NCBI GenBank assembly: GCA_022036555.1
Contig: CM039119.1
Location: 21,048,595 to 21,112,594 of the forward strand
DNA: 64,000 nucleotides
Direction of reading: 5' to 3'
Origin: Microstegium vimineum
Lineage: Eukaryota > Streptophyta > Magnoliopsida > Poales > Poaceae
Positions 11,726 to 22,104 of this stretch are shown piece after piece. The number at the start of each line of letters is the position of its first letter. The stretch's first letter is position 1. The position numbers and the translations under genes were made by a program. The notes beneath the pieces are model-generated. The model was not told where the DNA came from and did not search any database. It was given only the letters and a program-made list of their open reading frames with translations.

Positions 11726-14700
11726 TGTTGGCACAAAATATGATGCTCTTTTATATAACTAAAATGCTACCAATAGCTCGAGGATCAAGGATAAAACAAT
11801 CATTGCATGAGCATACTTTATTAAATAACAAGTTCCACATGTCCAGGAGTATTTTGTTGTAGTATTGAAAAAATGGAACAAAAGAGACCTAGTGGGACCC
11901 ACATAGGGGGTCGGCCGACCACCCTGTGGGCCCACTAGGTCTCCTCCCTCGGCCATGATCCAGAAGAAGCATCCTAGAGTGATTCCTAGCCCTTGGATCA
12001 CTCTGTGCTTTCTCCAAATGGCTCACATACAAAGCACAAGGATTCATGGGCCCACACCAAAGAGATAAACATCGCAACTACTTCAGAACAACCACCTAAC
12101 ACCTATGACGAGTGGGACCAACACCAGGGAGCAAGAAGTGGGCCAGAGACCTCACAAGGGGGTCGACCGACCGCCCCTTGGACCCACCAGGTCCCCACTC
12201 AGTCCCTGACCAGTGGGGCCACACCCACAATGCCAGGGGATGGCCCACTGGCCATAGGGGGGATCAGCCGACCACCCCCCTAGGTCAGTTGGGTCCCTCT
12301 CAACCGCCATATCAACTAGCACATGTTGGAAATCCAAGCCATCCATCCTAGGCGGTTCTATGACGGTTTGATCCAAGGGAGGAGGATTGAAGCTCCTTAG
12401 ATCGATGATGTGGCGTTGGAGTAGCCCCTACTTCACCCCCTGTTGACATTTCATAGCGTCACACCAAAAATAGAGATAAATCCATATCCCCGGCAACAGC
12501 GCCAGAAATGCTTGTTAGTATTTATTATGCTCAAGTAGAATATTCCGCAAGCGCACAGAAATACCGTTGTAGCATTTCACCCAGAAGTATTCCAGGGTAT
12601 CATATTTATCCTCAGGGAAGCAATGATTAAAGAATATGATAGCTAACTATGGTGATGCATTAACTAATATACCAACTAAACTATGGCAGGGGTAAATGGT
12701 ATATATGATAAGTGTAGAGACACACATGATAAGTTCCAATGATAAAGAGTAGTTTAGTGAGCGAGGAGGACAGTGAGCGAGCATAAGGTTTCCAACTATC
12801 TATCTCTACTTGCATGGTTCTAACTTAGCAAGATAAGTCATATCATGCAAGAATAATGTTCATACACAATTGCACTTCGGGCCACTAGGCCGCTTAGCAA
12901 TAGAAAGGGATGAGAAGGGTGCTAAACCGCCTAGCACAAGAAGGCCTACGCTTTAAGAACTTAGCCGAACGTGGTGGGATCAAAGCCTAGATAGGTCTGT
13001 CACCCCTACTAGGTACCACAAACAAACCGTTGGATAAGCCGCAGACATAGGTAAGCGTATAGTCTAGACATCATGTCTACACTATATCTCACTACTCTAA
13101 TCCGACGTCCGGTGAAATTGATTAGAGCATCGGGTTAAGGGCGGTGAACCAGTGCAAAGGTATACTACCATTATCTTACTATCAAACAACTATGACTATG
13201 CTAACAATCAATACAACATAACTAGTCATGCTGCAATAAAGTAAAGTACTAAGGAAAAATAGAGAAGATAACTATATAAAATAACTCAAATCTTACAAAG
13301 AGAGAAATAAATACTAGAAGCATACCAGACCTTCTGGAAGACTAGAGCTGAAGACCAGAGGCTCACTCTAACTCCTAACAACAGTAACACTACTACAAGT
13401 GCTACATCTTGAGAGAGAGTGGAGAGCTCCTCCTTGTGGTGTGTCTTGAATGAGAGGGAGTGAGGGGGTATTTATAGTGGAGAGTTGGAGTAGGGGCTAC
13501 TCCACCTCCACGTCATCGATCCGCGTGATGGGTGATGAGAGCCCTTGGATCCCAACCGCCTTCAGATCAAGGGAGGAGAGGAATTGAGCATGTGCTTCTT
13601 TGCATGGCGGCATGCAAAGGAGGTGGACGCCCCATGGGCCTTAGGGGGGGTCGGCCGACCCCCCTATGGGTGGTGGGACTGCCCCAGTCCTTCTAGAAGA
13701 TAGCCCACCTTTCTTGGAGTGGGTGTGCACAAGTTGGACCTCTTCTGGACGTCGATTTGTACTCTTGTGGGCCCATGGATCCATGTGAAGTTGATCCAAT
13801 GGTGGAGGATCACTTGGGAGTGTTTCTCCTGGATCATGGCCAGCGTGGGAGAGAGGCGTGGCTGCCAAGTCACCTTGGGAGGGGGTCGATCGACCCCCCT
13901 ATGACATGTGGACCACTGCCAACCTTCTAGAAGCATGGCCCACATGTCATGGGGTGGCTAGAGATCTTGGTGGGTGACATTTATAGGTCGGCCGACCTGC
14001 ACAAGGGGGGTAATGACCCCCTTACTATGACAGGTGGGCCCTCCTACCATGTGGATGCTTAGGATGGCTGGTGGGCCCCATAGGGTGGTCGGCCGACCCT
14101 CCTATGCGGGTCCCACTAGCTCATTTCTCTCCATTTCTTATAGTCCTGCAAGAAATACTCCATGTACATGTGGAACTATTTATTTGATAAAAATCATTAT
14201 GTCTTTGCTTGCTAGCTCCTGGAAAGAGTGTTTTGTTGACGGTTTTGATGGTATAAAAACATGGTGAAATTACCGTCAACACCCCCCACTATAAATAGAG
14301 GCCTAGACCTCCCTCTCTAATGATGATGTAATCCATACAAACCACTGTTGTTCTAGTGGAGATTAGTCTAGTGGTGTTCTCTAGTGTGGGAGTTAGAGTT
14401 AAGTTGAGCTATGCTCGGGCTTTCCGGAGTTGTCTTCCCAGAGGATCTGGTATAAGCTCTTGTATCTTTTCCCTTTTGTAAGACTTTACTTATTTAAGCA
14501 ATATTCCTTCTTTACTTACTTAGTCTTTACTTTGTGTAATATTATACTTGTTATAGTATTGTTGTGGTTTATCTAGTCATTTAGTTGTTATAAACTAGAT
14601 TGAGATCCTTGTGGCCTTTTCTGTATGCGATCATCGCCTGTCATAGGGTGCTCTAGTTGTCGTATACACGATTAGAGTAGTGAGACTAGGTGTAAGCGTG

Positions 14701-15280
14701 GTGCTTATACTTAATCTTGCCTTTGGTTATCGCTTGTTGCACGGATTGTTTGTGGTAGCTAGCAAGAGGTGACAGCCTTGTCTAGTCGTTGTATTCCACC
14801 ATGTGTTCTTAGGCAAGTTCTTAAAAGATAAGGTCCCCGTAAGAAGAAGGTGCGGTCCGGTAGGAGTTTTGTCCTCCTACTGATCTATCCCCTCGCCTAG
14901 CATACTTGTATTGAAGAATCAATCGATGTTTGTCTCATCTGAGTGCCATAGTTAATTCCACAAAGGTAGAGTTGGAATCACAGGAGTCCTTTTACTCTCT
15001 CGTTATCCTCTCACATAGTTATACTCACTAGTCATCTCTTACTTATCTTTACCGGTTTGTTACATCATCACCTTCCTATCATTATATCGATTACCCCCTT
15101 ACACTAGTTGGTACTAAATTGAGGTGATCTCTAGGATCTCTCTTTTATTATTATTTCTAGCTCTACTTTCCCTTGGGAGAATATAAATTACGATACCCCG
15201 AAATACTCCTAGGTGAAGTGCTACAACAGTATAATCTGTGCGCTTGCGGATTTATCCAATAGTCATAAGAAATACCAACA
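11726..15280 (+). repeat. 3' LTR of the Athila-like element, interrupted
   Basis: The pieces 11726-12440 and 14287-15280 add up to 1709 bp, the same as the 5' LTR. The insertion at 12441-14281 lies just upstream of the TATA box. LTR end CCAACA at 15280, followed by the duplication ACGTG. Confidence 0.92.
12441..14281 (-). mobile_element. Reverse-oriented LTR insertion with embedded primer-binding site
   Basis: 1841 bp with inverted ends TGTTGAC/GTCAACA, flanked by CCCCC (12436-12440 and 14282-14286). Read on the minus strand it is an LTR related to the host element: a U3 with the same GGTCGGCCGACC palindromes, a similar TATA region near 13470 and a matching R-U5 end. It ends ACTAACA at about 12512, followed by a tRNA-Asp-type primer-binding site (about 12488-12506) and 47 more bases before the terminal GTCAACA. 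The end and the duplication lie beyond the primer site, so what was inserted is longer than a normal LTR. Confidence 0.75.
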
Positions 15281-15791
15281 ACGTGTAGGTGGCATAAGCG
15301 AGAAATAGTAACTGCTAATGAGTGAACCAAGTATTCATGTCTTTTAATGACACCTCATGTTTTGATAACCCTATGTTATAATTCCTACGTTCCAAACACC
15401 TATATCTATATTTTCATGTGTTTTTTCATTCCTCTGTTTTCTCATAACATCTCTACCTTGTTCCTGTATTTTTTCCTTTCCTCTGTTTTGTATTCCTCTG
15501 TTCCAAACAGGGCCCTAATGGTTTTCATGCCCCTAACCATGGATATTGTTTCAGTTTTCAAAAGACGGAGACAAGGTTAAGGACGATCTAGTTCTAAGTG
15601 TCAATTGGAGTAGAGGGACACTTAAAGTAGATTAGGACTTTGTTTTTTCTTTAACTGTACTATTAAGTGGTTATGAACGAGTAGCTTAACCTAGATGAGT
15701 CTAGTAGTTTAGATATGGTGCACATTTGTTAAACTTAGCACAGGACTGCATCGAACAGGCCTGGTGTGCCTGATTTATGTGAGTAGAGGGG

Positions 15792-17448
15792 TGAAAGGAT
15801 CAAGATGCCCAAGAGGGGGTGAATTGGACTTGTTTTAAATTTCTAAAGCAAAATATAAAACCTATCAATGTCAACTCTCCCACTAGTGCCTATGTGTGTG
15901 TCCTAGCTAGATAAGCAAGTAGCAAGTCAATGGAAAATGGTAATTCTACTCAAGCCATGATATCAATTGCGGAAATAAATGCTTGAAAGTAAATTGCAAG
16001 TATGAAAGAGATAGGGAGAAGAAGGATGTTGACACGATGATGTTTTCCAGAGGTATCGAGGAGTCAACACTCCACCCTAGTCCTCGTTGGAGCACCCGTG
16101 CAAGGGTATCGCTCCCTCTCGATCCGTGCAAGGACTGAGTGCTCTCTCCGGGCTGATTCTTCGCCTCTCCAGCTCGGTGAATCGCCCATAACCAATCACG
16201 AGAGTTAGAGGAGGGCCACCCACAAGCTCCGAGTGGTCACCAAGCCTCCAATGGCTACCAAGCCGTCTACGTGTTGTCGATCACCAAGAGTAACAAGCAC
16301 AAGACCTTCACTTGACCCAATCAAGGCTATGAAGGTGGATGGATGCACACTTGTCACTCCTAATCACCCTAGAGAGGATCAAAGGGTTGGAACTCTCAAA
16401 CCACTTCCTCACTAGGCTCTTGGTCTCTCAAGAACCCTCAAGGGCTTCCTTCAGCTGATCAAATGGCCAAGAGAGCTAGAATGGACGAGATGGGCAACTA
16501 TATATAGCCCCTACCTTCCAAACTAGTCGTTACACACATGTAACTTTGTCTGCGAAAGCATCGAACCAGACCAGTGCGGGGGCTCCAGACCAATCTGCAT
16601 GGTCCGGACCCTCATAGACTGTACATGAACCTCAATGTGCTGGGGACCACCGGACCTTCTCCATTGGTCCAGAGTTCGGCACTAGACCAGGTTCGACGTC
16701 GAAAACCCTTCTCTGAATCTCTTTGGAAAGCGTCGGACTCAGCTTCGGACGCATGCTCCGGACTGGTCCGGAGCCTGACCCTAGGCTCAGTTCTCAACCC
16801 ACAGTAATCGGACCACTAAGTATTGGTCCGGACCCCTTCGGACTTAGGTCCGGAGCCTATTGTTCTCTTCTCTGCACAGACCCTAGGGTCCGGACCTCAT
16901 CCATTGGTCCAGAGCCCTTAAGGCATCTGGTTCAGAGCCTCTCTTCTCACAATCTGAGTATACCTTAGCCTCCGGACCTTAGCCATTGGTCTAGAGCACC
17001 TTTGGGCAATAGGTCCGGAGCTCTTTTCAGCCTCGATCTCAACACTTTGAGAAGGGGACTTGCTCTACTCATCTCAAGGGCTATTTGTGGGTATTTTAGG
17101 ACTAGGTTTGACAAGTGTGCACCACACCAACATCCAAAGCCTCTCCTAGGTCAAGCTACTAATCTCATACCCCCTTAATAGTACGGTCAAAGAAAAACAA
17201 AGTCCTAGACTACTCTAAGTACCCTTCTCACACCATATGACACTTAGACCTAGCCTAATATTAACCTTGACGTCCATCCTTTGAAAACTGAAACGAAATC
17301 CATCTTGGGGCATGAATTCCATTAAGCCCATTCATTAACTATCACATATGACCTAACTCAACAAGTTTGCCTCTGCAAAACACACGTTAGTCATAGTGAT
17401 CTTGCATTGTCGTTAATCACCAAAACCATTAGGGCCTAGATGCTTTCA
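15792..17448 (-). mobile_element. Sirevirus-type solo LTR (copy H)
   Basis: 1657 bp with a perfect 5-bp duplication AGGGG (15787-15791 and 17449-17453). On the minus strand it begins TGAAAGCATCTAGGCCC and ends CATCTTGATCCTTTCA, the same end as the LTR at 34238-35726. A TATA-like 'ctatatatag' lies near 16500. U3 (about 16570-17010) contains eight TCCGGA palindromes. It is inserted in an LTR of its own family lying in the opposite direction. Confidence 0.88.
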
Positions 17449-18055
17449 AGGGGCAACGACTAGTTCCTTGTCTTGGGGCTATAAATACATCTCCACCTCG
17501 TCCACGAGATGTTTCTTGGCATTCTAAAAATACACATACATTTTTTGTGTCCATGAGACATTTTTGGCCTATTGCAGTGATTTGGATTTGGCAATTCAAG
17601 ATTAAGTACTTTATTAGTGCTTAGAGAGTAACAAGTGTACATGCAGTCCTCTCATTAGGCTTGGTTGGGTCAAATGAGAATTTGTATTTATTACTCTTGG
17701 TGATGGGCATCATCTAGATGGCTTGGTGGTAATCTATTGGTGGTGATTGTGGGAGGCCCAAGTGATGTTGTGAGGGGTTGTGGCAAATAATGATCCCGTA
17801 AAAAGCACTTGATCCTTGTGTAGACCAGAAGGTAATACCCTTGAGCGGTGGTCTAACAAGAACTAGGAACTAGTGAGGAGTGCAGACTCTCAGATACCTC
17901 TAGAAAACATCGCCATGTTCATTTCCCTCTGTTTACAACATGCATTTATATTTGTGCAATTATTTTGATGTCTTTACATTATTATAATTGTTGTAGTATT
18001 GGAATTAAGTTATAAAATTGTTGTATGTAGGCTAGACATATTTTTAGAAAAAAGA

Positions 18056-18410
18056 GGGGGCGTTTAGTTCTAAACATCAAATCGCCATGTAAAGATTTTG
18101 GGTGAGAACTAAACATGGCGTAAGTCAGCCTTCCGTGATTCTGTTGAATGTTTAGATACATGATGGAGCTTAAATTTGATGTCTTTACATTATTAAGTTG
18201 TAAATCCCCTTGTCTTTACATTCTCACCCAATCTTTACATCATATTCCGTCAAATGTTTAGATACATGATGGAGCTTAAATGTAAATAAAAAATAACTAA
18301 TTGTACAATTTGCATATATTTTGTAGATAAATCTTTTAAACTTAATTAGTCTATGATTCTATCCTACTAATTCACCATCTTTTTCTTTACTAAACCCACT
18401 AAAAAAGATC
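18056..18410. repeat. MITE-like stretch with internal direct repeats
   Basis: Begins near 'gggggcgtttagtt'. The 29-bp sequence ending in GATGGAGCTTAAAT occurs at 18148-18176 and 18253-18281. 'gatgtctttacattatt' occurs at about 17961 and 18179. Terminal repeats and a target duplication could not be fixed, so the class is open. Confidence 0.4.
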
Positions 18411-18715
18411 CCCATTGAGAAGTCTCTCATCTATCCACTCAGAAAAGTGTACCCAGAAAAACAACATCTTTAAAATCTACCGTCCTGATTTATTCTTAGT
18501 CTTCTCTCTCCTTAGTCACTCAAATCGGACGGACGGTGGAGATCACGTGTGTCATCCTCCCTCACCAATCCTCCTCCTCCCACGCGCAACCGGCAAACTG
18601 CGCGCTATTCACGCACGCGATATGCCTGGTTCGCCGCAAGCAAACGCGCTCCCTGCTATGCCACCTGAGAGCCACTTGTGAGCGCAGTCGGGGCCGTGGT
18701 CACCAGTGTCACCAC

Positions 18716-19129
18716 GACGCGATCCGCCGCGCCTATGCCGACGCGTACGGGAAGGAGCTGCTCCGCGCCCTGGGCGACGAGATCCACGGCAAGTTCGAGG
18801 TAGGTTGGCCGATCGATGGATCCAGAGCATGCACGCGCGATTGATTGATTGATTGGTTGGTTCGTGAATTCGTCCGTTGATTGGTTCGCCTCCCCCTGAA
18901 TGAATGACCCGGAGGGCGGTGATCCTGTGGACGCTTGACCCCGCGGAGGGACGCAGTGCTGGCGAACGAGGAGACGAACAAGTGGCACCCCGACGGCCGC
19001 GCGCTGGTGGAGATCGCATGCGCGCGCATGCCCGCGCAGCTCTTCGCGGCTAAGCAGGCGTACCACGACCGCTTCAAGCGCTCGCTCGAGGAGGACGTCG
19101 CGGCGCACGTCACCGGCGACTTCCGCAAG
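18716..19129 (+). pseudogene. Annexin gene fragment, broken
   Basis: Annexins are calcium-dependent phospholipid-binding proteins made of four repeats. A first exon-like piece (18716-18799) reads AIRRAYADAYGKELLRALGDE and ends at a GTAGGT donor. The second (about 18913-19129) reads AVILWTLDPAE, then changes frame near 18946 and continues LANEETNKW...VEIACAR...SLEEDVAAHVTGDFRK before another GTGAAG donor. These are consecutive parts of the first annexin repeat region. There is no start, no later repeats, a damaged acceptor and a frameshift, so it is a fragment and not a working gene. GC content is much higher than its surroundings. It may have been captured by a transposon, but no enclosing ends were identified. 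Confidence 0.75.
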
Positions 19130-19189
19130 GTGAAGGCCTCGGATTTTATGACCATCTGACGTTTTCTTGCGTATATATAGATACACATA

Positions 19190-19425
19190 CTTCCTCCGTC
19201 CCATAGAAAATGACGTTTTTGACTTTTTTATACCGTATTTGACCATTCGTTTTATTCAAAATATTTTTATAAATTATAAAATAAATAAATTATTATTAAA
19301 GTATCTCTAATGATAAAATAAGTCAGAATAAATAAATAATATTTATAAAAAAAATTTGAATAAGACGAACGTTTAAAGAAGATGTCACGGATTCTAAAAT
19401 GACATTTTTAATGAGACGGAGGGAG
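19190..19425. mobile_element. Stowaway-like MITE
   Basis: 236 bp, inverted ends CTTCCTCCGTCCCAT and (reverse complement) CTCCCTCCGTCTCAT, flanked by TA (19188-19189 and 19426-19427). The inside is AT-rich. These are the typical ends of Tc1/Mariner-derived MITEs in grasses. Confidence 0.88.
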
Positions 19426-20151
19426 TACATCGCAATTCACATATGCTCTTGTCGGTAGGTGATCTTGATCTGTTTTTTCTGACCTTATATCAGTTATGAC
19501 CTAACAGACTCTTCATGCTCGTCTCTGGCATTACCGATCCAAATTCTGGGGAAAGTCATTTCTCACACTGAGATGTCACGGATCTGATAGTCCTGCTGGT
19601 TACCCGTGTTGGAGCCCTAATATGCAGTGAAAGCCAAATCATTTCCGCCTGTTTGTTTCAAATTAAATATACAAGGCGACCTTGTCACATTGTCTACGGA
19701 CATGATAAGTGAGCTCGAGTAGATGATGTCATCATCACATCACCATGACATATTTCCTCTAAAAAAATGGTGAAATACCTACCACATACATTTTATGTAT
19801 AATAAAAACAAATGTTGAAATATGTAACTTATGTGAGGACACATGGGTAGCGATTAGCTTCAAAAAAACAGGCATCCACAATCTTCAATTTCAATAATAG
19901 AATAGGAACCAAAAACATGTCCGTGCATGCATAGGCTACCTACATCGCCATTTTTTAGCAAAAATAAATAAATAAAAATTAATCCGAAACGACCCCACGT
20001 GCATTGCTTGATTGATGCCAAGACTGCATGCAAGATACATCCATTAATTACTTCTCTTCTTCTCACTATAGATATCCGTCAGGCAAGGTTCATTTTTCTC
20101 CTTTCTTGATTCGTTGCCTTCCTATTAATTGCATCGACGCCTACGAATAGG
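19426..20151. other. Intergenic, nothing recognised
   Basis: AT-rich DNA after the Stowaway-like MITE. No supported ORF or RNA gene was found on either strand. Confidence 0.5.
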
Positions 20152-20414
20152 AGGTGTTTAGATGCATCAACTAAACTTTAGCTAGCTAATTTTAGTTGTC
20201 ATGTATCCAAACAACCTAACTAAAATTTTAGATAAAGTTTAACTGAGTTTAACTACTTTAACCTAGCTAAATCCAGCTAAAATTTAGCTGAGTCTATTAG
20301 CTGACGCATCCAAACACCCATCTAAAATTTAGTTGGAAGACCTTTTAACCAACTAAAATTTAACTCTAAAATTTTAGCTAACTAAATTTTAGTTGAGTAC
20401 TTCCAAACAACACC
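20152..20414. mobile_element. MITE with AGGTGTTT ends
   Basis: About 263 bp. The left end AGGTGTTTAGATGCAT and the reverse complement of the right end AGGTGTTGTTTGGAAG are imperfect inverted repeats. The inside is full of 'aactaaaatttta'-type words in both orientations. The target duplication is unclear (Tourist- or hAT-like). Confidence 0.6.
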
Positions 20415-20997
20415 TAATTACCTAAAGGTGACCCCTATAGGGAGGTGATCTGCAGCAACGACGGATCGGACACGTCCTTGCCGATCGCATCAGCCTATCA
20501 ACTTCACTGAGAACGGGATTCTTGGCGGACTGAAAAGCCATGCAAATGAATGTTTAGACAACTTTCCTAACGGTCTCCAAGACAAGGTTAACGACTTAGT
20601 TAGATTTTAAATTAGATAGTTAATGTAATAAATAAATTTATTATGTCTTATGCAAAAGGCTTTCTTGGATTGAATATATCTTCAAATATACCTTCATAAA
20701 AGTACTATGAAAAAAACATTATCGTTTAATTGTTTTCATGTACAATCCTAAATTAAAATCGTAGCGTTAGCACGAGCATTATACTAGTAGATACTAATTG
20801 CTACAGCAACACATGTGCTAATGATGGACTACTTATATTTAATAAATTCATCTCGCGGTTTACAGATAGATTTTGTAATTTGTTTTTTATTAGTATCCAA
20901 ATATCCTATTAACATCCGATGTGACATTCAAAAAATTTACATCCACAAACTAAACAAACTCTATTAAGATGGACACCAACATTCATATCATAAAGAG
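20415..20997. other. Intergenic, nothing recognised
   Basis: No supported gene. AT-rich sequence between two MITEs. Confidence 0.5.
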
Positions 20998-21345
20998 TCT
21001 GTTCGCTTAACTTATCCAACCAACTTATCAGCTACTCCCTCCGTCCCAAATTAACTGTCGTTTTGGGTTTTCGTGTCACAACTTTAACTAGATTTATATA
21101 AAATACGGACAACATTTATGTCTCTAAATAAATTTATTAAAAAACTAGATCAAAAGATCTATCTAATGATATCAATTATGTATCATAACTATTAATATTT
21201 TTTTATATAAAATTAATCAAAATTTTTTCTCAGAAAGTGAGAAAGACAGATATTTTGAGACGGAGGGAATATGATATAGTATTTTTTTTGTCACAACAAA
21301 TCAGGCAAAGTCAGATTATCATCTGTTTACCAACAAACATCCCGT
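20998..21345. mobile_element. hAT-like MITE interrupted by a Stowaway-like MITE
   Basis: The left part CTGTTCGCTTAACTTATC and the inner part 'gtattttttttgtcacaacaa' match the common grass MITE type whose ends read CTGTTCGCTTGGCTTATC. The Stowaway-like element at 21035-21269 splits it. The right end is decayed, so its position is approximate. Confidence 0.5.
21035..21269. mobile_element. Stowaway-like MITE, nested
   Basis: 235 bp, CTCCCTCCGTCCCAAA at the left and the matching GAGACGGAGGGAA at the right, flanked by TA (21033-21034 and 21270-21271). Confidence 0.85.
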
Positions 21346-21450
21346 GGGTGACAATGTCGAAGTCTGTACACTGTAGGTTTGCCCAGTCTTTTCCGTGGCA
21401 AGATGCCAAGTCCATTTCTCGAATCAACCAAACACCCCGCAAAAGGAGAG

Positions 21451-21771
21451 CATTCCTATTCTTACTTCAGATTGAAGCTGCACTTCACTTGAGGCCGGGA
21501 ACCCACATGACCTAGCATTTCACGCCCTGTTTGCTTGGCTTATCAGTCACCGAAACAGTGTTTTTGTATCATAGAAAAACAGCTAAAACAGCATCAGCCG
21601 TGATTTATCAGCCAAAAAACGGCCAAGCGAACAGGACGTATTCTGCAAAAGAACAACATTCCTATTTTTACTTCATAATTGAAGCTGCACTTCTTTTGAG
21701 GCTGGGACCCACTATTTTTACTTCATAATTGAAGCTGCACTTCTTTTGAGGCTGGGACCCCATGAGTCTAT
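21451..21771. repeat. Three direct copies of a ~50-bp unit
   Basis: The unit (core TTGAAGCTGCACTTC) occurs at about 21451, 21662 and 21712. The last two are in tandem with a period of 50 bp and nearly identical. The first is diverged and separated from the pair by a small hAT-like MITE. Confidence 0.8.
21526..21635. mobile_element. Small hAT-like MITE
   Basis: About 110 bp, left end CCTGTTTGCTTGGCTTATCA and right end GCCAAGCGAACAGG as inverted repeats. Same end type as the element at 20998. Confidence 0.7.
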
Positions 21772-21884
21772 AACCTAGCATTTCAATTCCAATGAGGTTA
21801 CCAACTGTGCACAAGAATGACAGGCGAACCGTAGGCGCACGACCATGCCAACACTGCCAACCGCAAGCGCGCCGGCTGCGGTAA

Positions 21885-22104
21885 GGGCGTCTCCAACAAC
21901 TAGCTATTTGGCTAGCTATTATGATGTGGACATGCAAAAAGTAGGAGAGAGAACAGTCACTAGCGACGAGCAAAAAACTAGTCTATTTCATGTAGTCCAA
22001 GAATCTGAGAGATGAACGTGTGGGTCCAACAACATATAATAGTATTTATTTGTCTCTCACCTCCACATCAGCTAGCTACATAGCTAACACCATTGAGAAC
22101 GCCC
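21885..22104. mobile_element. Tourist-like MITE
   Basis: 220 bp with ends GGGCGTCTCCAA and (reverse complement) GGGCGTTCTCAA, flanked by TAA (21882-21884 and 22105-22107), the usual PIF/Harbinger duplication. Confidence 0.85.

Larger units (their letters stand above)
1101..15280 (+). mobile_element. Non-autonomous Athila-like LTR retrotransposon
   Basis: Complete boundaries: 1.7-kb LTRs starting TGTTGG and ending CCAACA, flanked by the 5-bp duplication ACGTG (1096-1100 and 15281-15285). A primer-binding site matching the 3' end of tRNA-Asp follows the 5' LTR, and a polypurine tract precedes the 3' LTR. The inside holds a gag-protease frame and a second ORF, but I see no reverse transcriptase, RNase H or integrase. 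It would therefore need proteins from a relative. Two later insertions (8845-11627 and 12441-14281) expand it to 14.2 kb. The Athila assignment rests on the PBS type, the gag and the second ORF. The missing polymerase leaves the exact lineage open. Confidence 0.85.
758..15514. mobile_element. Tourist-like MITE split by the Athila-like element
   Basis: The arms are 758-1100 and 15286-15514, about 570 bp together. The ends are inverted (GGGCCTGTTT on the left; the reverse complement of the right end reads GGCCCTGTTT) and are flanked by CTA at 755-757 and 15515-15517. A 3-bp duplication with these ends fits PIF/Harbinger MITEs. It lies inside the outer Sirevirus-type LTR and was itself the target of the Athila-like insertion. 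Family assignment is by ends only. Confidence 0.65.
656..18055 (+). mobile_element. Sirevirus-type LTR (copy G), split by insertions
   Basis: Starts with TGAAAGCATCTAGGCC at 656. The remaining pieces are 656-757, 15518-15791 and 17454 to about 18055. They align collinearly with the reverse complement of the LTR at 15792-17448, including the block ending in CAGTTTTCAAA and the 'gtactattaag' block. A TATA box (ctataaata, about 17479) lies in the last piece, followed by an R-U5-like stretch containing 'gatggcttggtg'. The right end is unclear because the expected terminal ATCCTTTCA is missing, and no duplicate of the flanking AATAT was found. I infer a truncated or solo LTR that later received the MITE and the opposite-strand LTR. 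Confidence 0.65.
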
